This document shows positions 1 to 7,885 of a DNA stretch of 12,848 nt, one piece after another. Made by a program: the position numbers and the translations under genes. How positions within the stretch are numbered: the first letter of the stretch is position 1; the number at the start of each line of letters is the position of its first letter. This DNA comes from Oscillospiraceae bacterium (GTDB taxonomy: Bacteria > Bacillota > Clostridia > Oscillospirales > Oscillospiraceae), in NCBI GenBank assembly GCA_031261245.1, contig JAISKU010000092.1, positions 1-12,848 on the forward strand. Reading direction: 5' to 3'. The notes beneath the pieces were generated by a model. That model saw only the letters and a program-made list of their open reading frames with translations, had not been told where the DNA came from and did not search any database.

Positions 1-621
1 CTCACCGGCACGGGGCCGGACAGCTGGTCGCACGACGGCACCTCCGCCGGGATTTTCGACCTCTCGGGCAACGTGTGGGACTGGGTCTCCGGGCTGCGCG
101 TGAAGGACGGCGAGATTCAGGTGATACCCGACAACGACAGCGCCCTCGGCGCGGACGAGGGCGAGAACAGCCCGCTGTGGCGGGCGATCGGGACGGACGG
201 CGCCTTCGTCGCGCCGGGCACGCCGGGCACATACAAATATGACGGCGTGAACCCGGGGACGGGCGCGACGGACATCGTGAACGTGCCGGGCGGGGCAAAG
301 CTGAACACCTCCGTCACGAATCCGCACTACTCCGGGGAGGACGACGCGCTGCGCGCCTATACGTTCATGCCGTTTGCGGAGCTTGCGGCGCAGCCCGGCG
401 TGCCGGTACACGTCCTGCTGAAGGAGCTCGTGCTGTTCCCCGTGTCGGCGGACGTCGGCAAGGGCATATTCTTCCTGCGCAACTACGGAGAGCGCGTCCC
501 GGCGCGCGGCGGGTCGTGGTTTGACGGCCCTACCGCGGGCTTCTGGGACTTCTACATACGCGAGCCGCGCACGTTTGTGTACCCCGATATCGGGTTCCGC
601 GCGTCGTATGTGGAGCTATGA
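1..621 (+). CDS. Partial FGE-sulfatase/C-type-lectin-fold protein, probable DGR variable protein (C-terminal part)
   Basis: The reading frame is open from base 1, so the start lies upstream; about 206 residues are visible, ending in TGA. The segment DLSGNVWDWVSG (bases 58-93) is the hallmark turn of the formylglycine-generating-enzyme/C-type-lectin fold. The C-terminus has the matching core pattern RGGSW (505-519), then GFRASYVEL (592-618). In DGR target proteins of phages and gut bacteria, the stretch between these two motifs is the variable region that displays diversified binding residues. Here it is rich in residues such as F, D, W, Y, R and P where templates usually carry Asn codons. Known for the family: ligand or receptor binding, often on phage tails or the cell surface. 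Inferred: this is a binding protein, not a sulfatase-activating enzyme. No reverse transcriptase or template repeat is visible in the window. Fold confidence is high; DGR membership is moderate. Confidence 0.75.
   Translation, partial: LTGTGPDSWSHDGTSAGIFDLSGNVWDWVSGLRVKDGEIQVIPDNDSALGADEGENSPLWRAIGTDGAFVAPGTPGTYKYDGVNPGTGATDIVNVPGGAKLNTSVTNPHYSGEDDALRAYTFMPFAELAAQPGVPVHVLLKELVLFPVSADVGKGIFFLRNYGERVPARGGSWFDGPTAGFWDFYIREPRTFVYPDIGFRASYVEL
493..621 (+). other. Candidate DGR variable region (VR) at the 3' end of the lectin-fold gene
   Basis: The codons between the RGGSW core and the terminal GFRASYVEL (about 520-591) include many NNC/NNT codons (TTT, GAC, TTC, TAC, CGC, CCC, GAT). That pattern is expected if template AAC/AAT codons were mutated at their adenines. 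The flanking codons encode the conserved fold core. The GC-rich gene end could serve as the initiation-of-mutagenic-homology site. This is an inference from pattern only, because the template repeat is not in the window. Confidence 0.5.
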
Positions 622-622
622 C

Positions 623-650
623 TTGACATTATCGAATTTTTCATTATAAT
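623..650 (+). promoter_or_regulatory. Consensus SigA promoter for alaS
   Basis: TTGACA (623-628) and TATAAT (645-650) are both perfect matches to consensus, separated by 16 bp. They begin one base after the upstream TGA. Predicted transcription starts near 657, leaving a leader of about 24 nt. That is too short for a T-box, so tRNA-responsive attenuation is not seen here. Confidence 0.9.
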
Positions 651-680
651 GTGTGGGTTAGTAACATTGGAGGCATATAC

Positions 681-3293
681 ATGAAAAATCTCGGATTAAA
701 CGAGCTGCGCGAGCTGTTCCTCGCCTATTTTGAGTCGAAGGGGCATCTCCGCCTGCCCAGCTTTTCGCTCGTCCCGCAAAATGACAAGTCGCTGCTGCTG
801 ATAAACTCCGGTATGGCGCCCATGAAGCCGTGGTTCACCGGCGAGCAGGAGCCGCCGCGCCGCCGCGTCTGCACGTGCCAGAAGTGCATACGCACGGGCG
901 ACATTGAGAACATCGGCAAAACCGCGCGCCACGGCACGTATTTTGAGATGCTCGGCAACTTCTCGTTCGGCGACTACTTCAAGTCGGAGGCGATCGACTT
1001 CTGCTGGGAATTCCTCACGAAAACGCTCGAAATCGACGCCGAGCTGCTCTATCCGTCGGTGTATCTCGAGGACGACGAGGCGTTCGGCATCTGGAACAGG
1101 CAGATAGGCATACCCGCCGAAAAAATAACCCGCCTCGGCAAGGCGGACAACTTCTGGGAGCACGGCTCCGGCCCGTGCGGGCCCTGCAGCGAGGTGTACT
1201 ACGACCGCGGCGAGGCGTTCGGCTGCGGTAGCCCGGACTGCGCGCCCGGGTGCGACTGCGACAGGTTCATCGAGATATGGAACAACGTGTTCTCGCAGTT
1301 TGACAACGACGGCAACAACAACTACACGGAGCTCAAGCAGAAGAACATCGACACCGGCATGGGGCTGGAGCGCCTCGCCGTCGTGTGTCAGGGCGTCAAC
1401 TCCCTCTTCGACGTGGACACGGTGATGAACATCACGAACCACGTCTCGCGCATCACCGGCGCGCAGTACGGACAGTCGCAGAAAACCGACGTGTCCCTGC
1501 GCATAATCACCGACCACCTGCGCAGCGGCGTTATGATGATCTCCGACGGCGTGTTGCCGTCGAACGAGGGGCGCGGCTACGTCCTGCGGCGTCTGCTGCG
1601 CCGCGCGGCGCGCCACGGCCGGCTTTTAGGCACAAAGGACGCGTTCCTGCACGTCGTCGCGGAGACTGTAATCCGCGAGAACGAGGGCGCGTATCCCGAG
1701 CTGCGCGAGCGCGAGGGGCACATCAAGCGCGTCATCAGAACCGAGGAGGACAACTTCAACAAGACGCTCGACAACGGGCTTGACATTCTGGGCACGGTGA
1801 TCGCGAACCTCGGCGACTCCGCCGCAATCCCCGGCGCGGACGCGTTCCGCCTGTACGACACGTACGGCTTCCCGATTGACCTGACGATTGAGCTCGCGGA
1901 GGAGAAGAGCCTCACCGTGGACGTCGATACGTTCAACGAGCTCATGAAGCGCCAGCGGGAGCGCGCGCGCGAGGCGAGAAAGGCCCTCGGCGACCTCGGC
2001 TGGGAGGGCTTCGACTTCGGGGAGGACAACACCCCGACGGAGTTCACCGGCTACGACGATATCACCGGCACGGCGACGGTCACGGCGATAATCGCGCAGG
2101 GCGAGCTCGTCGGGACGCTCGGCGCGGACAGCGAGGGGATACTCGTACTCGACCGCACGCCGTTTTACGCGGAGATGGGCGGTCAGGTCGCGGATCACGG
2201 AGAGCTCTGGGCGCACGGCGCCACAGTCGGCTTCACCGTCACGGACGTGCAAAAGACAAAGGGCGGAAAGTACCTGCACCACGGCAAGCTGTCGGGTGGC
2301 GCGCTCGAGGTCGGCGACGACGTGATTGTGGCGGTGGACGCGCAGCGCCGCAACGCGATTCGCCGCGCGCACTCGGCGACGCACCTGCTGCACTCCGCGC
2401 TGAAAACCGCGCTCGGCGACCACGTGACGCAGGCCGGATCGCTCGTGGAGCCTGACAGGCTGCGCTTCGACTTCACGCACTTTCAGGCGATGACGCCGGA
2501 GGAGCTGCGCCGCGCGGAGGCGCTCGTCAACGATATGATTCTCGACGGCGGCGACGTCGTCGTGCGCGAGATGCCGATTGCCGAGGCGAAAAAGCTCGGC
2601 GCGACGGCGCTCTTCGGCGAGAAATACGGCGACACCGTGCGCGTCGTCACGATGGACGACGAGAGCGGCGACGCCGTGTCCATCGAGTTTTGCGGCGGCA
2701 CGCACCTCGACAACACCGCAAAGGTCGGGAGTTTCCGCATTCTGAGCGAGTTCTCCGTCGCGAGCGGCGTGCGCCGCATCGAGGCGATAACGGGTGAGGA
2801 GGCTATCGCCTCCGCCGACCGCGACCGCGACACGCTCACGACAGTCGCGGCGTCGCTGAAAGCCGGCTCCGCCGAGGAGATCGCGGGGAAAATAGAGCAG
2901 CTTCAGGGCGAGCTGCGCGAGCTGCGGCGCGCGGCGGCGCAATCCGCGGCGCAGGGCGCGGCGGAATCCGCGAAAAACATCGCGAAAACGCCGTTCAACG
3001 GCCTGAACGTCGCGTATATAACCGACGTCGGCGCGGACGCGCTGCGTCAGGTCGGCGACGCGCTGGTGAATGACGAGAGCATCGTCGCGGTGCTCGCGGC
3101 GCGCGACGGGGAGAGCGTCAAATTCCTCGCCGTGTGCGGCAAAAACGCCGTAAAACTCGGCGCGAACGCCGGAAAGCTCATCAAGAGCTTCACGCCCAAG
3201 GGCGGCGGCAAGCCCGAGAGCGCGATGGGCGGCGGCACGGAGCTTCCGGAAAACGGCGTTGACATCATAAAAGAATATTTGGGAGGGCTGTAA
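681..3293 (+). CDS. alaS: Alanyl-tRNA synthetase
   Basis: The 870-aa protein charges tRNA-Ala with alanine in the cytoplasm; its length is typical of the family. The N-terminal class II aminoacylation domain (about 1-450) contains MAPMKPWF near 45-52, RTGDIENIG near 71-79 and GRGYVLRR near 297-304. A Cys-rich insert (182-193, around CGSPDCAPGCDCDR) precedes the IWNNVFSQF segment. The editing domain carries both zinc-binding motifs, HSATH (H564, H568) and CGGTH (C671, H675), so editing of mischarged Ser/Gly should be intact. The C-terminal DHHA1-type domain ends with a Gly-rich GGGKPES near 841-847. The ATG at 681 is chosen because GGAGG (669-673) lies 7 bases upstream. An in-frame GTG at 651 abuts the -10 box and precedes the predicted transcript start. 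It is the first gene of an operon with the HIT gene. Confidence 0.98.
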   Translation: MKNLGLNELRELFLAYFESKGHLRLPSFSLVPQNDKSLLLINSGMAPMKPWFTGEQEPPRRRVCTCQKCIRTGDIENIGKTARHGTYFEMLGNFSFGDYFKSEAIDFCWEFLTKTLEIDAELLYPSVYLEDDEAFGIWNRQIGIPAEKITRLGKADNFWEHGSGPCGPCSEVYYDRGEAFGCGSPDCAPGCDCDRFIEIWNNVFSQFDNDGNNNYTELKQKNIDTGMGLERLAVVCQGVNSLFDVDTVMNITNHVSRITGAQYGQSQKTDVSLRIITDHLRSGVMMISDGVLPSNEGRGYVLRRLLRRAARHGRLLGTKDAFLHVVAETVIRENEGAYPELREREGHIKRVIRTEEDNFNKTLDNGLDILGTVIANLGDSAAIPGADAFRLYDTYGFPIDLTIELAEEKSLTVDVDTFNELMKRQRERAREARKALGDLGWEGFDFGEDNTPTEFTGYDDITGTATVTAIIAQGELVGTLGADSEGILVLDRTPFYAEMGGQVADHGELWAHGATVGFTVTDVQKTKGGKYLHHGKLSGGALEVGDDVIVAVDAQRRNAIRRAHSATHLLHSALKTALGDHVTQAGSLVEPDRLRFDFTHFQAMTPEELRRAEALVNDMILDGGDVVVREMPIAEAKKLGATALFGEKYGDTVRVVTMDDESGDAVSIEFCGGTHLDNTAKVGSFRILSEFSVASGVRRIEAITGEEAIASADRDRDTLTTVAASLKAGSAEEIAGKIEQLQGELRELRRAAAQSAAQGAAESAKNIAKTPFNGLNVAYITDVGADALRQVGDALVNDESIVAVLAARDGESVKFLAVCGKNAVKLGANAGKLIKSFTPKGGGKPESAMGGGTELPENGVDIIKEYLGGL

Positions 3294-3295
3294 AC

Positions 3296-3637
3296 ATGTC
3301 CGATTGCCTGTTTTGCAAAATAGTCGCGGGGGATATCCCCTCGACGAAGGTCTATGAGGACGGGAACGTCTACGCGTTCCGCGACATAAACCCGCAGGCG
3401 CCGACGCACATCCTCGTCGTGCCGAAAACTCACGTCGCGTCGCTCGACGACGTGACGGCGGAAAATTCCGCCCTCGCCGCGCGGTGCCTTGAGGCGATAC
3501 CGAAAATCGCGGCCGCCGAGGGACTCGCGAACGGCTACCGCGTCATCTCAAACGTCGGCGACGACGCGGGACAGACCGTGCGCCACCTGCACTTTCACAT
3601 TCTCGGCGGGCGGCCTATGGGCGAGAGACTTGTATAG
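3296..3637 (+). CDS. HIT family nucleotide-binding protein (HINT-like)
   Basis: The 113-aa protein is the usual size for the HINT branch of the histidine-triad superfamily. These proteins hydrolyse nucleoside 5'-phosphoramidates and aminoacyl-adenylates through a covalent nucleotidyl-histidine. The triad is visible near the C-terminus as HLHFH (H97, H99, H101) followed by ILGGRPMG; the middle histidine is the family nucleophile. The N-terminus has the family signature CLFCKI with C4 and C7. The start ATG lies 2 bp after the alaS stop, with GGGAGG (3281-3286) inside the end of alaS as ribosome site, so the two are very probably cotranscribed. HINT proteins cleave aminoacyl-AMP, the synthetase intermediate, which makes the pairing with alaS biochemically sensible. 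That link is inference. Confidence 0.95.
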   Translation: MSDCLFCKIVAGDIPSTKVYEDGNVYAFRDINPQAPTHILVVPKTHVASLDDVTAENSALAARCLEAIPKIAAAEGLANGYRVISNVGDDAGQTVRHLHFHILGGRPMGERLV

Positions 3638-3643
3638 ACGAAA

Positions 3644-3668
3644 AGGGGCGGTGCGTTGCACCGCCCCT
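3644..3668. terminator. Hairpin terminator between HIT and gerAB (convergent genes)
   Basis: A perfect 11-bp stem, AGGGGCGGTGC (3644-3654) with GCACCGCCCCT (3658-3668), closes a 3-nt loop. On the minus strand the stem is followed by TTTT, a credible intrinsic terminator for the ger operon. On the plus strand the following AAATTTTG is weaker. The minus-strand stop codon of gerAB (TAG, 3669-3667) is the head of the hairpin. Confidence 0.85.
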
Positions 3669-4761
3669 AAATTTTGCCCCGCAGCTTCCCGACGATAAGC
3701 GTCACGACGGGTATCGCAAAGCCGGTGACGATATTCATCGTGTTCAGGAAGTTGCTGTTGGAAAACGCCTCGAGCTCAAACCTGTTCGTGACGAGGTAAA
3801 TCCCGCCCACAACCCCGAAGAACGACACTGGCGTCGCAAAGTCCCGCGCCTCGCGCGCGCCGGTGAGCTTTTTGATGATGTTCATCAGTATGAACGCGAA
3901 CACGGTGATGATGATGAAGTCGGATATCACCCACGCGGAGATGAGAAACGCCTCCATGCGGTCGAGCGGCTGCATCGTCGTTATCAGCTTCGTCGTCGAG
4001 AAAAACGGCACCGGCATACGCTGTGACACGCGAAAGCTCAGTGTGCCTATACAGGCGAGCGTTATGACGGTGGACAGGATTCCGAGGAAGAGCACCGCGC
4101 CGCGCCCGCGCTTTTTTATCTCCTCCTTGCGGGAGATGTGGTCGCCGAGGAAGAAGAAAAGCGAGAAGTAGCACAGGATGCCAATCATCTGAAAGCTGCC
4201 CTTTGCCACAGGCACAGCGTCCACGTATGTCACCGGCCAGACGTACCGCAGCTTAAAGGTCGGTATAAGACACACGACGAGCCCCGCGAGAATAAGCGTC
4301 AGCACGATTATCGACAGCTCCGAAAACCGCGCGAACGCCTCCAGCCTCCCGCGCGTCGCGATCAGGACGAGCGCCATCATCGTCACAATAAAAAAGCGGA
4401 TATCCGTCGTCGTGAAAATCGTGGACAGCATACGCTCCGCGTAGTACCTGATGTACAGAATGTACAGCAGCGCGATCCACACGAGGTAGAACGCGAGCAC
4501 GGCCCGCGCGAGGATTTTGCCGTAGGCGAGCTCAAAGACGTCGCTGAGGTTCGCGGGGCCGGCGTCGCCCTTTTTGAAGAGCGCGGAGAACACGAGTACG
4601 AGCACAAACACCGGCGCCGCCGCGACAATCACGCTTACCCAGCCGGCCTGCGCGGCGTATTTCGCGCCCGCCGCCGGGAAAAGCCGCGTCACGGGGGACA
4701 TGCACGCGACGATGTACATTATCATCGCCTGGCGCACGCTAATCTTGTTGTTTTTAGTCAT
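3667..4761 (-). CDS. gerAB: GerAB/GerKB-family spore germination permease (receptor B subunit)
   Basis: The 364-aa hydrophobic protein has about ten predicted membrane segments, the normal size for the B subunit of nutrient germinant receptors (APC superfamily, GerAB branch). In spores the B subunit sits in the inner membrane and is the likely germinant-binding subunit. Family landmarks are the N-terminal ISVRQA (7-12) followed by a first helix ending in P30, a second helix starting at AGWVS (39-43), and LDRMEAFLISAWVISDF (266-282). The last helix is followed by a short basic tail. It is the last gene of the operon, 6 bp after the small two-TM gene. The ribosome site, AAGGGTG about 9 bases upstream, is weaker than those of its neighbours. 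The TAG stop is part of a strong hairpin. Confidence 0.93.
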   Translation of the reverse strand: MTKNNKISVRQAMIMYIVACMSPVTRLFPAAGAKYAAQAGWVSVIVAAAPVFVLVLVFSALFKKGDAGPANLSDVFELAYGKILARAVLAFYLVWIALLYILYIRYYAERMLSTIFTTTDIRFFIVTMMALVLIATRGRLEAFARFSELSIIVLTLILAGLVVCLIPTFKLRYVWPVTYVDAVPVAKGSFQMIGILCYFSLFFFLGDHISRKEEIKKRGRGAVLFLGILSTVITLACIGTLSFRVSQRMPVPFFSTTKLITTMQPLDRMEAFLISAWVISDFIIITVFAFILMNIIKKLTGAREARDFATPVSFFGVVGGIYLVTNRFELEAFSNSNFLNTMNIVTGFAIPVVTLIVGKLRGKI

Positions 4762-4767
4762 ACGGCG

Positions 4768-4977
4768 TCACACCCTTATGCGCAGCAGATTGAGAAAGAC
4801 GCTGAGAATATTCCGCCTGTACATCGTCGGAAAGTACAGCGCGGCGCCCGCGAGCGTCCCGGCGCACAGCACCACGTACACCGCAATCTCCGCACCGCGC
4901 CCGTCGCGCGCCATGCGCCGTATATCGCCGACGGCGAACGGGAGCATAAGCGCCGCGAAAAATATCAGCTCAAGCAT
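4768..4977 (-). CDS. Small two-TM membrane protein in ger operon (GerKD-like candidate)
   Basis: The 69-aa protein has two hydrophobic segments (about 2-18 and 30-50) joined by a short charged loop (DIRRMARDGRG), then a basic tail ending LLRIRV. Its ATG lies inside the last codons of gerAC (8-bp overlap), preceded by an excellent GGAGGTGAG; gerAB begins 6 bp after its stop. Tight coupling and a strong ribosome site support a real gene. Some Bacillus germinant receptor operons carry a small two-TM D subunit (for example gerKD) that modulates receptor function. Size, topology and position fit that role, but I cannot claim homology from sequence alone. Likely located in the spore inner membrane with the A-B-C receptor. 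Confidence 0.8.
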   Translation of the reverse strand: MLELIFFAALMLPFAVGDIRRMARDGRGAEIAVYVVLCAGTLAGAALYFPTMYRRNILSVFLNLLRIRV

Positions 4978-6217
4978 CGCCCCTCACCTCCGCGCCCTGT
5001 TTTTTCTCCTGAAAGTCCTTGCGGTACAGGCCTGTCGGCTCGCGCAGGTCGTAGGTGCGGGTAATCCGGCACGTGACGGCGACGTCGATATCGAGCCGCG
5101 GGAAAAGCTCTCCCCACCTGTTCTCCATGTCCAGCTTCACCCACTTCACGGGATTTTTCATGCGCACGAGGTCGGCGATACAGAGGCAGTCCTGCCCCAC
5201 CTGCTTGGACTTCTTCACGACGGCGTCCATCTCCGCCCGGAGCTTTTCGGCGGCGGCCGTCTCGATGCGCGAGAGCGCGTCCCGGCCGTAGATGTCGTCG
5301 ATATTCAGCTGCTCCGTCAGATTCGCGTATATCAGGGAGTCGTACTTCACGCCCTTTAGCGTGTCGCCCTCCCAAACCGTGTCAAATTTGAGCTTGTTGT
5401 GCAGCATTTCGAGCGATACGTAGTGGCCCCTCGCGTCGGTGACGCAGATGGGCGCGGTGTGTATGCGCTCCGTAAGACCGTTGTACGCGCACGCGATTTC
5501 CGCGTCGAAGTAGTCCGCGAGCCTGAAGTCCTTGATTATCGCAAAGCCGTCGGGCTTGAACGTCTTTTCCGGCATCTCGCCGCCGACCATCTCCCCGTAG
5601 CCCGTATCGACGCTTGAGAGCGCGGGGACGACGGTGGCGCAGTACGGCGTCTCCAGCATACTCACGAGGTCGATGAGCGTCAGCATACGCGAGTCGGACA
5701 GCGCGTCCACCGACTTGGACACGTTCTCAAGCCCCTCGTCGATGCCGCGCTCCTCGGACGCCGTCTCGCGCAGGAAGCTTTTCGCCGTGTCGCCGCGCAC
5801 GATGAACACGTTCGTGGAGTACCGCGACTCGTGGTCGCGCGTGAAGAAATCGAGGTATTTCGTTATCGAATCCCGCGCCGCGTCCTCACCGATGAGCAGA
5901 AAATCGACGTAGCCGAGGTGCTGGCGCTTGTCCGAAAAACTGTTTATCCGGCTTATCGCGTCCACGGCCGTCGCGCCGGAGAAGGACATTATCTCGGTGA
6001 CGCGCTTGCCGTCAGAGCCCTCGCCGCCGCCCGCGCCGTTTCGCGCGGCGACGAGCGTGACCTCAATCTCGTCGCCCTTTTTGTCGATGCCGAGCACCTG
6101 TATCACCGCGAAATTGCCTATCTCGCTCATTTCCGGCAGGACGTTGTGCGTGTCGATGCACGACGAGCAGAGCGCGAGCTGCGCGACCAGCAGCAGACAG
6201 AGTGCCGTCCTTTTCAT
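4970..6217 (-). CDS. gerAC: Ger(x)C-family spore germination lipoprotein (receptor C subunit)
   Basis: The 415-aa protein begins with a lipoprotein signal peptide (MKRTALCLLLVAQLALCSSC). C20 is the likely lipidated residue; the -3 position is Cys, a slightly unusual lipobox. After it comes the family pattern of an Ile/Leu/Gly-rich first strand (IGNFAVIQVLGIDKKGDEIEV), a ringer-type N-terminal domain, and a C-terminal GerAC domain with the late DIDVAVTCRITRTYDL. Length is close to the usual 370-420. C subunits are anchored on the outer face of the spore inner membrane as part of the receptor. Its ATG overlaps the gerAA stop by 4 bp (ATGA), implying translational coupling. At its own end it overlaps the small two-TM gene by 8 bp. 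Confidence 0.92.
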   Translation of the reverse strand: MKRTALCLLLVAQLALCSSCIDTHNVLPEMSEIGNFAVIQVLGIDKKGDEIEVTLVAARNGAGGGEGSDGKRVTEIMSFSGATAVDAISRINSFSDKRQHLGYVDFLLIGEDAARDSITKYLDFFTRDHESRYSTNVFIVRGDTAKSFLRETASEERGIDEGLENVSKSVDALSDSRMLTLIDLVSMLETPYCATVVPALSSVDTGYGEMVGGEMPEKTFKPDGFAIIKDFRLADYFDAEIACAYNGLTERIHTAPICVTDARGHYVSLEMLHNKLKFDTVWEGDTLKGVKYDSLIYANLTEQLNIDDIYGRDALSRIETAAAEKLRAEMDAVVKKSKQVGQDCLCIADLVRMKNPVKWVKLDMENRWGELFPRLDIDVAVTCRITRTYDLREPTGLYRKDFQEKKQGAEVRGDA

Positions 6218-7737
6218 CGCGTCTCACCGTCCGATTCCGTGTTCCCCGGCCCCTGGCGTATGAGGTCCTCGGGGTTTATGTTCACCGGGCGCTCGGTCTT
6301 GGAAAACCACTCGTGCCGCAGCAGCGTGTCGTCGAGCATCTGCCGCCCCTCGTTGCCGACGAACGGGGAGAGGTACGGCGTGCCGAAAATTTCAATATTG
6401 CACATGTTGTAAAAAATCAGTATCAGGCCGAGCGTCGTCGTGAAAAGTCCGCCGACGGCCGACAGCAGGACGAGAATAATCCGGAATATGCGGTTGACGT
6501 TCGACAGATCCTGGCTCGGCATGGCAAAGCCCGTTATCCCCGCCGCCGCGATGACGATCACGACGCCGGGGGAGAGCATGTTCGCCGTGATTGCCGCCTG
6601 TCCGACGACGAGCGCCCCGACGATAGATACGGTCTGCCCCGCGGCGCGCGGCAGACGCATACCCGCCTCAAGCAGCACCTCAAAGGCGAGCAGCATGAGC
6701 AGCACCTCCATGTACGTCGGAAACGGCACGTGCTGCTTGCTCGAGATTATCGAGACGGCGAGCTTCGTGGGTATCATCTCCTGGTGGAACGTCGTGACGG
6801 AGACGTAGAACGCCGGGAGGACGAGCGCCGCGAACGTGCACGTGTAGCGCAGAATCCGGAAAAACGAGCCGAGCAGGAAGTGGTGCGCGTAGTCCTCCGG
6901 AGCCTGCATGAGCGAGTTGATGTCTATGGGCGTGATGTACGCGATAGGTATGCCGTCAACGATTATGCCGACGCGCCCCTCGATTATGCAGCCGACGAAC
7001 TTGTCCGGCCGCTCCGTATACAGTGCCTGCGGCAGCAGATTGCGGCTTTTCGCGTATATCACGGACTCGACCTGTCCGGCGGTCACGAGGCCGTCCATGT
7101 CCACGCCCTCAAAGCGTTTCCGCACCGCCTCCACCGTCGCGGAGTTCGCGATCCCCTCCATGTACACGAGGGCGACGGGCGTGTTCGTGCGCCGCCCGAC
7201 CGTCAGGTGGTGTATCTTCAGCGCGCAGGACTGCATACGCCGCCGCACGAGCGACGTGTTCGCGCGTATGGACTCCACGAACGACTCCTTTGAGCCCTTT
7301 AGGACGTTCTCGCTCGTCGGCTCCGACGTGCCGCGCCTCTCAAAGCCCTTGCTGTCGAAGGCGACGGCCGCGGCGCACCCGTCAAACACGAGAACGGCAG
7401 CGCCGAACAGCAGCTCCTTCATCGCGTCCGTCATCGTCTCGCACAGCCTGTGCTGGCCGTGGTAGATGCGCCCGCGCAGAATGCCGTCGAGCACCTCGCG
7501 CTCCGTGCGCGCCTGCGTGAAGAGGCGGTCGCGCGTGAGGGGCTTTAGTATGAAGTCATAGACCGTGGAGGCGGTCACCATTCCGTCGATGAAAATTGCC
7601 GTGACCTTGACGCTGCGCGCCTCGTTTACGACAATCTCGGTGAATACCGTGTCGTCGCACCCGCGCATTCTCTCGCGGAAGGCCGCGCAGCTCACGGCCT
7701 CCCCGTCGGGGACGTCGGGCGTCTGTTTTTTCAGCAT
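6214..7737 (-). CDS. gerAA: GerAA/SpoVAF-family spore germination protein (receptor A subunit)
   Basis: The 507-aa protein is the first gene of the operon and matches A subunits of nutrient germinant receptors, which oligomerise in the spore inner membrane and are thought to form an ion channel. A soluble N-terminal half holds the signature SEPTSENVLKGSKESF (138-153) followed by TSLVRRR (161-167). Next come RPDKFVGCIIEGRVGIIVDG (243-262) and a membrane domain (about 290-445). The latter includes FEVLLEAGMRLPRAAGQTVS (352-371) and GQAAITANMLSPGVV (379-393). The C-terminal tail (446-507) is hydrophilic. AGGAGG lies just upstream of the ATG. Forespore SigG control would be expected, but I could not find a convincing SigG promoter upstream. 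Confidence 0.95.
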   Translation of the reverse strand: MLKKQTPDVPDGEAVSCAAFRERMRGCDDTVFTEIVVNEARSVKVTAIFIDGMVTASTVYDFILKPLTRDRLFTQARTEREVLDGILRGRIYHGQHRLCETMTDAMKELLFGAAVLVFDGCAAAVAFDSKGFERRGTSEPTSENVLKGSKESFVESIRANTSLVRRRMQSCALKIHHLTVGRRTNTPVALVYMEGIANSATVEAVRKRFEGVDMDGLVTAGQVESVIYAKSRNLLPQALYTERPDKFVGCIIEGRVGIIVDGIPIAYITPIDINSLMQAPEDYAHHFLLGSFFRILRYTCTFAALVLPAFYVSVTTFHQEMIPTKLAVSIISSKQHVPFPTYMEVLLMLLAFEVLLEAGMRLPRAAGQTVSIVGALVVGQAAITANMLSPGVVIVIAAAGITGFAMPSQDLSNVNRIFRIILVLLSAVGGLFTTTLGLILIFYNMCNIEIFGTPYLSPFVGNEGRQMLDDTLLRHEWFSKTERPVNINPEDLIRQGPGNTESDGETR

Positions 7738-7885
7738 GTGCGCCTCCTCGCGTCGTGAAATTTTGCCTTTCCCGATAGTTATTTCCCGAAGAGTAAAAAA
7801 ATATTTAATTTACATTGTTTTTTTTGAGTGAATGCTGTACTATGTGCGTGTAAATGCAACTACATATCGAAAGAGAGGTATTTTT
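7738..7885. promoter_or_regulatory. Divergent intergenic region, gerAA / purine permease
   Basis: This AT-rich gap of about 148 bp lies between divergent genes. For the permease the best promoter is TTGTTT (7815-7820), 17 bp, TACTAT (7838-7843), giving a short leader before the AAGAGAGG ribosome site (7871-7878). The leader of about 36 nt is too short for a purine riboswitch aptamer, and none is seen. The minus-strand half holds the gerAA ribosome site, but no recognisable sporulation-sigma promoter. Confidence 0.4.

Noticed and set aside
622..680. T-box leader upstream of alaS
   Set aside because: The space between the promoter and ribosome site is about 20 nt, far too short for a T-box.
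1626..2942. 438-aa open frame on the minus strand opposite alaS
   Set aside because: It is antisense to a complete alaS with intact motifs and is compositionally biased (Arg/Ala/Val-rich). It is an artefact of high GC and biased third positions.
6202..7293. 363-aa plus-strand frame inside the ger operon
   Set aside because: It lies opposite gerAA with a recognisable germination-protein sequence. The peptide is Arg/His/Asp-rich without domain pattern and has no ribosome site.
7738..7885. Purine riboswitch upstream of the permease
   Set aside because: There is no conserved aptamer core or three-way-junction pattern, and the leader from the best promoter is only about 36 nt.
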